From assembly GCA_027443745.1 (NCBI GenBank), contig DAIAZB010000830.1:1-6744 (forward strand): a stretch of 6,744 bases of DNA, given 5' to 3'. A program made the translations under genes and the position numbers. Origin of the DNA: Thiomonas sp. (GTDB lineage: Bacteria; Pseudomonadota; Gammaproteobacteria; Burkholderiales; Burkholderiaceae). Below are positions 6,691-6,744 of this stretch, in pieces; within the stretch, counting starts at the first letter, position 1; every line of letters starts with the position of its first letter. Below the pieces are notes generated by a model. It was not told the origin of the DNA, did not search any database, and worked only from the letters and a program-made list of their open reading frames with translations.

Positions 6691-6743
6691 TATTTTCCCT
6701 CCCTGAGCGAAGAGTCCTGGGCCTGGTCATTTTCGCGCGAAGC
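6690..6743 (-). CDS. C-terminal end of an upstream gene, possibly cas3 (partial)
   Basis: One minus-strand frame enters from the right edge, encodes 17 residues ending SSLREGK, and stops at a TAA sharing its last base with the next gene's ATG (TAATG). Such a one-base overlap is typical of coupled operon genes. In type I-G loci cas3, the helicase-nuclease, usually precedes the effector genes, so this may be its tail. The fragment is polar and too short to show any family motif. Another frame stops at 6727-6729 and could instead be the upstream gene's end, leaving a 36-base gap. Both the frame and the cas3 identity are inferred. Confidence 0.4.
   Translation of the reverse strand, partial: ASRENDQAQDSSLREGK
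6697..6704 (-). promoter_or_regulatory. Shine-Dalgarno site of the csb3/cas8-like gene
   Basis: AGGGAGGG lies six bases before the ATG at 6690 and supports that start. The site is within the putative tail of the upstream gene, consistent with translational coupling. Confidence 0.75.
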
Positions 6744-6744
6744 T

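Overview
The window is almost entirely one CRISPR-Cas operon of type I-G (formerly I-U), transcribed right to left (minus strand). High GC, dense packing and overlapping, Shine-Dalgarno-led genes suggest a GC-rich proteobacterium, probably an alphaproteobacterium. This host guess is an inference from composition and protein style, not from a marker gene.

Layout in the direction of transcription: the last few codons of an upstream gene (probably cas3, mostly outside the window) at 6690-6743; a compact 329-residue Csb3/Cas8-like effector protein (6690-5701); the backbone protein Csb1, a Cas7 homologue (5720-4569); Csb2, a Cas5-Cas6 fusion (4568-2370); a Cas4-Cas1 fusion (2350-611); and Cas2 (600-307). 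Adjacent genes overlap or lie at most 19 bases apart, so they look like one translationally coupled operon. After cas2 comes a gene-free stretch of about 270 bases, best read as the CRISPR leader. It ends in a 36-base palindromic repeat (3-38) whose minus-strand 3' end reads ATTGAAGC, like a type I crRNA 5' handle. The window therefore appears to stop at the first, leader-proximal repeat, with the array continuing to the left.

Working model: Cas4-Cas1 and Cas2 select PAM-flanked fragments and insert them next to the leader. The array transcript is cut by the Cas6 part of Csb2. Csb1, Csb2 and the Csb3/Cas8-like protein form the surveillance complex, and Cas3 (off the right edge) degrades the target. 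All recognisable catalytic residues in Cas4, Cas1 and Cas2 are present, with no frameshift or premature stop, so the adaptation module looks intact.

Points of most interest: the edge repeat with its structured leader, the very small large-subunit candidate with an acidic insert, a duplicated glycine-loop motif in Csb2, and the lower GC of the middle of csb1. Long open frames on the plus strand are GC-driven shadows of these genes. I see no tRNA, rRNA, insertion sequence or second system.
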